Positions 5,711 to 5,792 of a DNA stretch of 5,792 nt are shown here, piece after piece. Below the pieces are notes generated by a model. The model ran no database searches. It was not told the origin of the DNA and saw nothing but the letters and a program-made list of their open reading frames with translations. Where the stretch lies: positions 1 through 5,792 of the forward strand of contig JAFGOO010000030.1 in NCBI GenBank assembly GCA_016926455.1. Reading direction: 5' to 3'. Position 1 is the stretch's first letter, and every line of letters starts with the position of its first letter. The stretch comes from Methanosarcinaceae archaeon (GTDB lineage: Archaea > Halobacteriota > Methanosarcinia > Methanosarcinales > Methanosarcinaceae). The position numbers were made by a program, and so were the translations under genes.

Positions 5711-5753
5711 GCTGTCAAATTAGCTCATAAATCTCCTTTTCTAATTTGACAAC
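5711..5753. repeat. Inverted repeat (11-bp perfect arms, 17-base loop)
   Basis: TGTCAAATTAG (5713-5723) and CTAATTTGACA (5741-5751) are perfect reverse complements; the stem extends to G5711-C5753 across one mismatch. It is followed by six T (5755-5760) and seven A (5761-5767). Read on either strand it could be a bidirectional terminator-like hairpin, T-run downstream on the + strand. The left arm begins GAGGCTGTC (5708-5716), reminiscent of insertion sequence termini, so it could be part of a mobile element end or a small non-autonomous repeat. The last 25 bases of the window show nothing I can name. Confidence 0.6.
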
Positions 5754-5792
5754 ATTTTTTAAAAAAACTTTCCAAATGAGTTTCTGTTTTCA

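Overview
The window reads as chromosomal DNA from a methanogenic (or ANME-type) euryarchaeon, most likely in or near the Methanosarcinaceae. The evidence is an archaeal Brix-domain protein, a KEOPS Pcc1 subunit, an archaeal prefoldin beta subunit, a methanogenesis-marker-12 type protein, GGTGA-type ribosome binding sites, TATA-box promoters and moderately AT-rich DNA. The genus cannot be named from the sequence alone. All seven convincing genes lie on the + strand, none is visibly broken, and no tRNA, rRNA, CRISPR array or transposase gene is present. No gene-free stretch exceeds about 160 bases.

Left block (10-1247): information processing. A Brix-domain ribosome-biogenesis protein overlaps by 4 bases the TTG-started pcc1 gene, for a subunit of the KEOPS tRNA t6A-modification complex. 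A 156-base gap with a T-rich possible terminator and a possible promoter leads to pfdB, the beta subunit of the prefoldin chaperone. In many archaea this neighbourhood also carries L37Ae and RpoP genes, which may lie just outside the left edge.

Middle block (1306-4137): a DHH/DHHA1 phosphoesterase with a complete set of metal ligands. It is followed by a two-gene unit of a PaaK-type aryl-CoA ligase and a tandem ACT-domain protein. That unit starts from a TATA-like box overlapping the DHH stop codon and ends in a hairpin plus T-run. The pair suggests activation of an aryl acid (phenylacetate or indoleacetate type) coupled to amino-acid sensing, by analogy with the aryl-acid salvage route to aromatic amino acids in methanogens.

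Right block (4262-5792): a strong TATA box about 25 bases upstream of a DUF2103 gene, which is followed after 3 bases by the methanogenesis marker 12 gene (an ASKHA-fold, butyrate-kinase-like protein). This is a compact operon of two genes of unknown function, one of them limited to methane-metabolising archaea, and is the best candidate here for an undescribed system. The final ~150 bases hold T-rich terminator-like tracts and an 11-bp perfect inverted repeat that could be a terminator hairpin or an insertion-sequence end.
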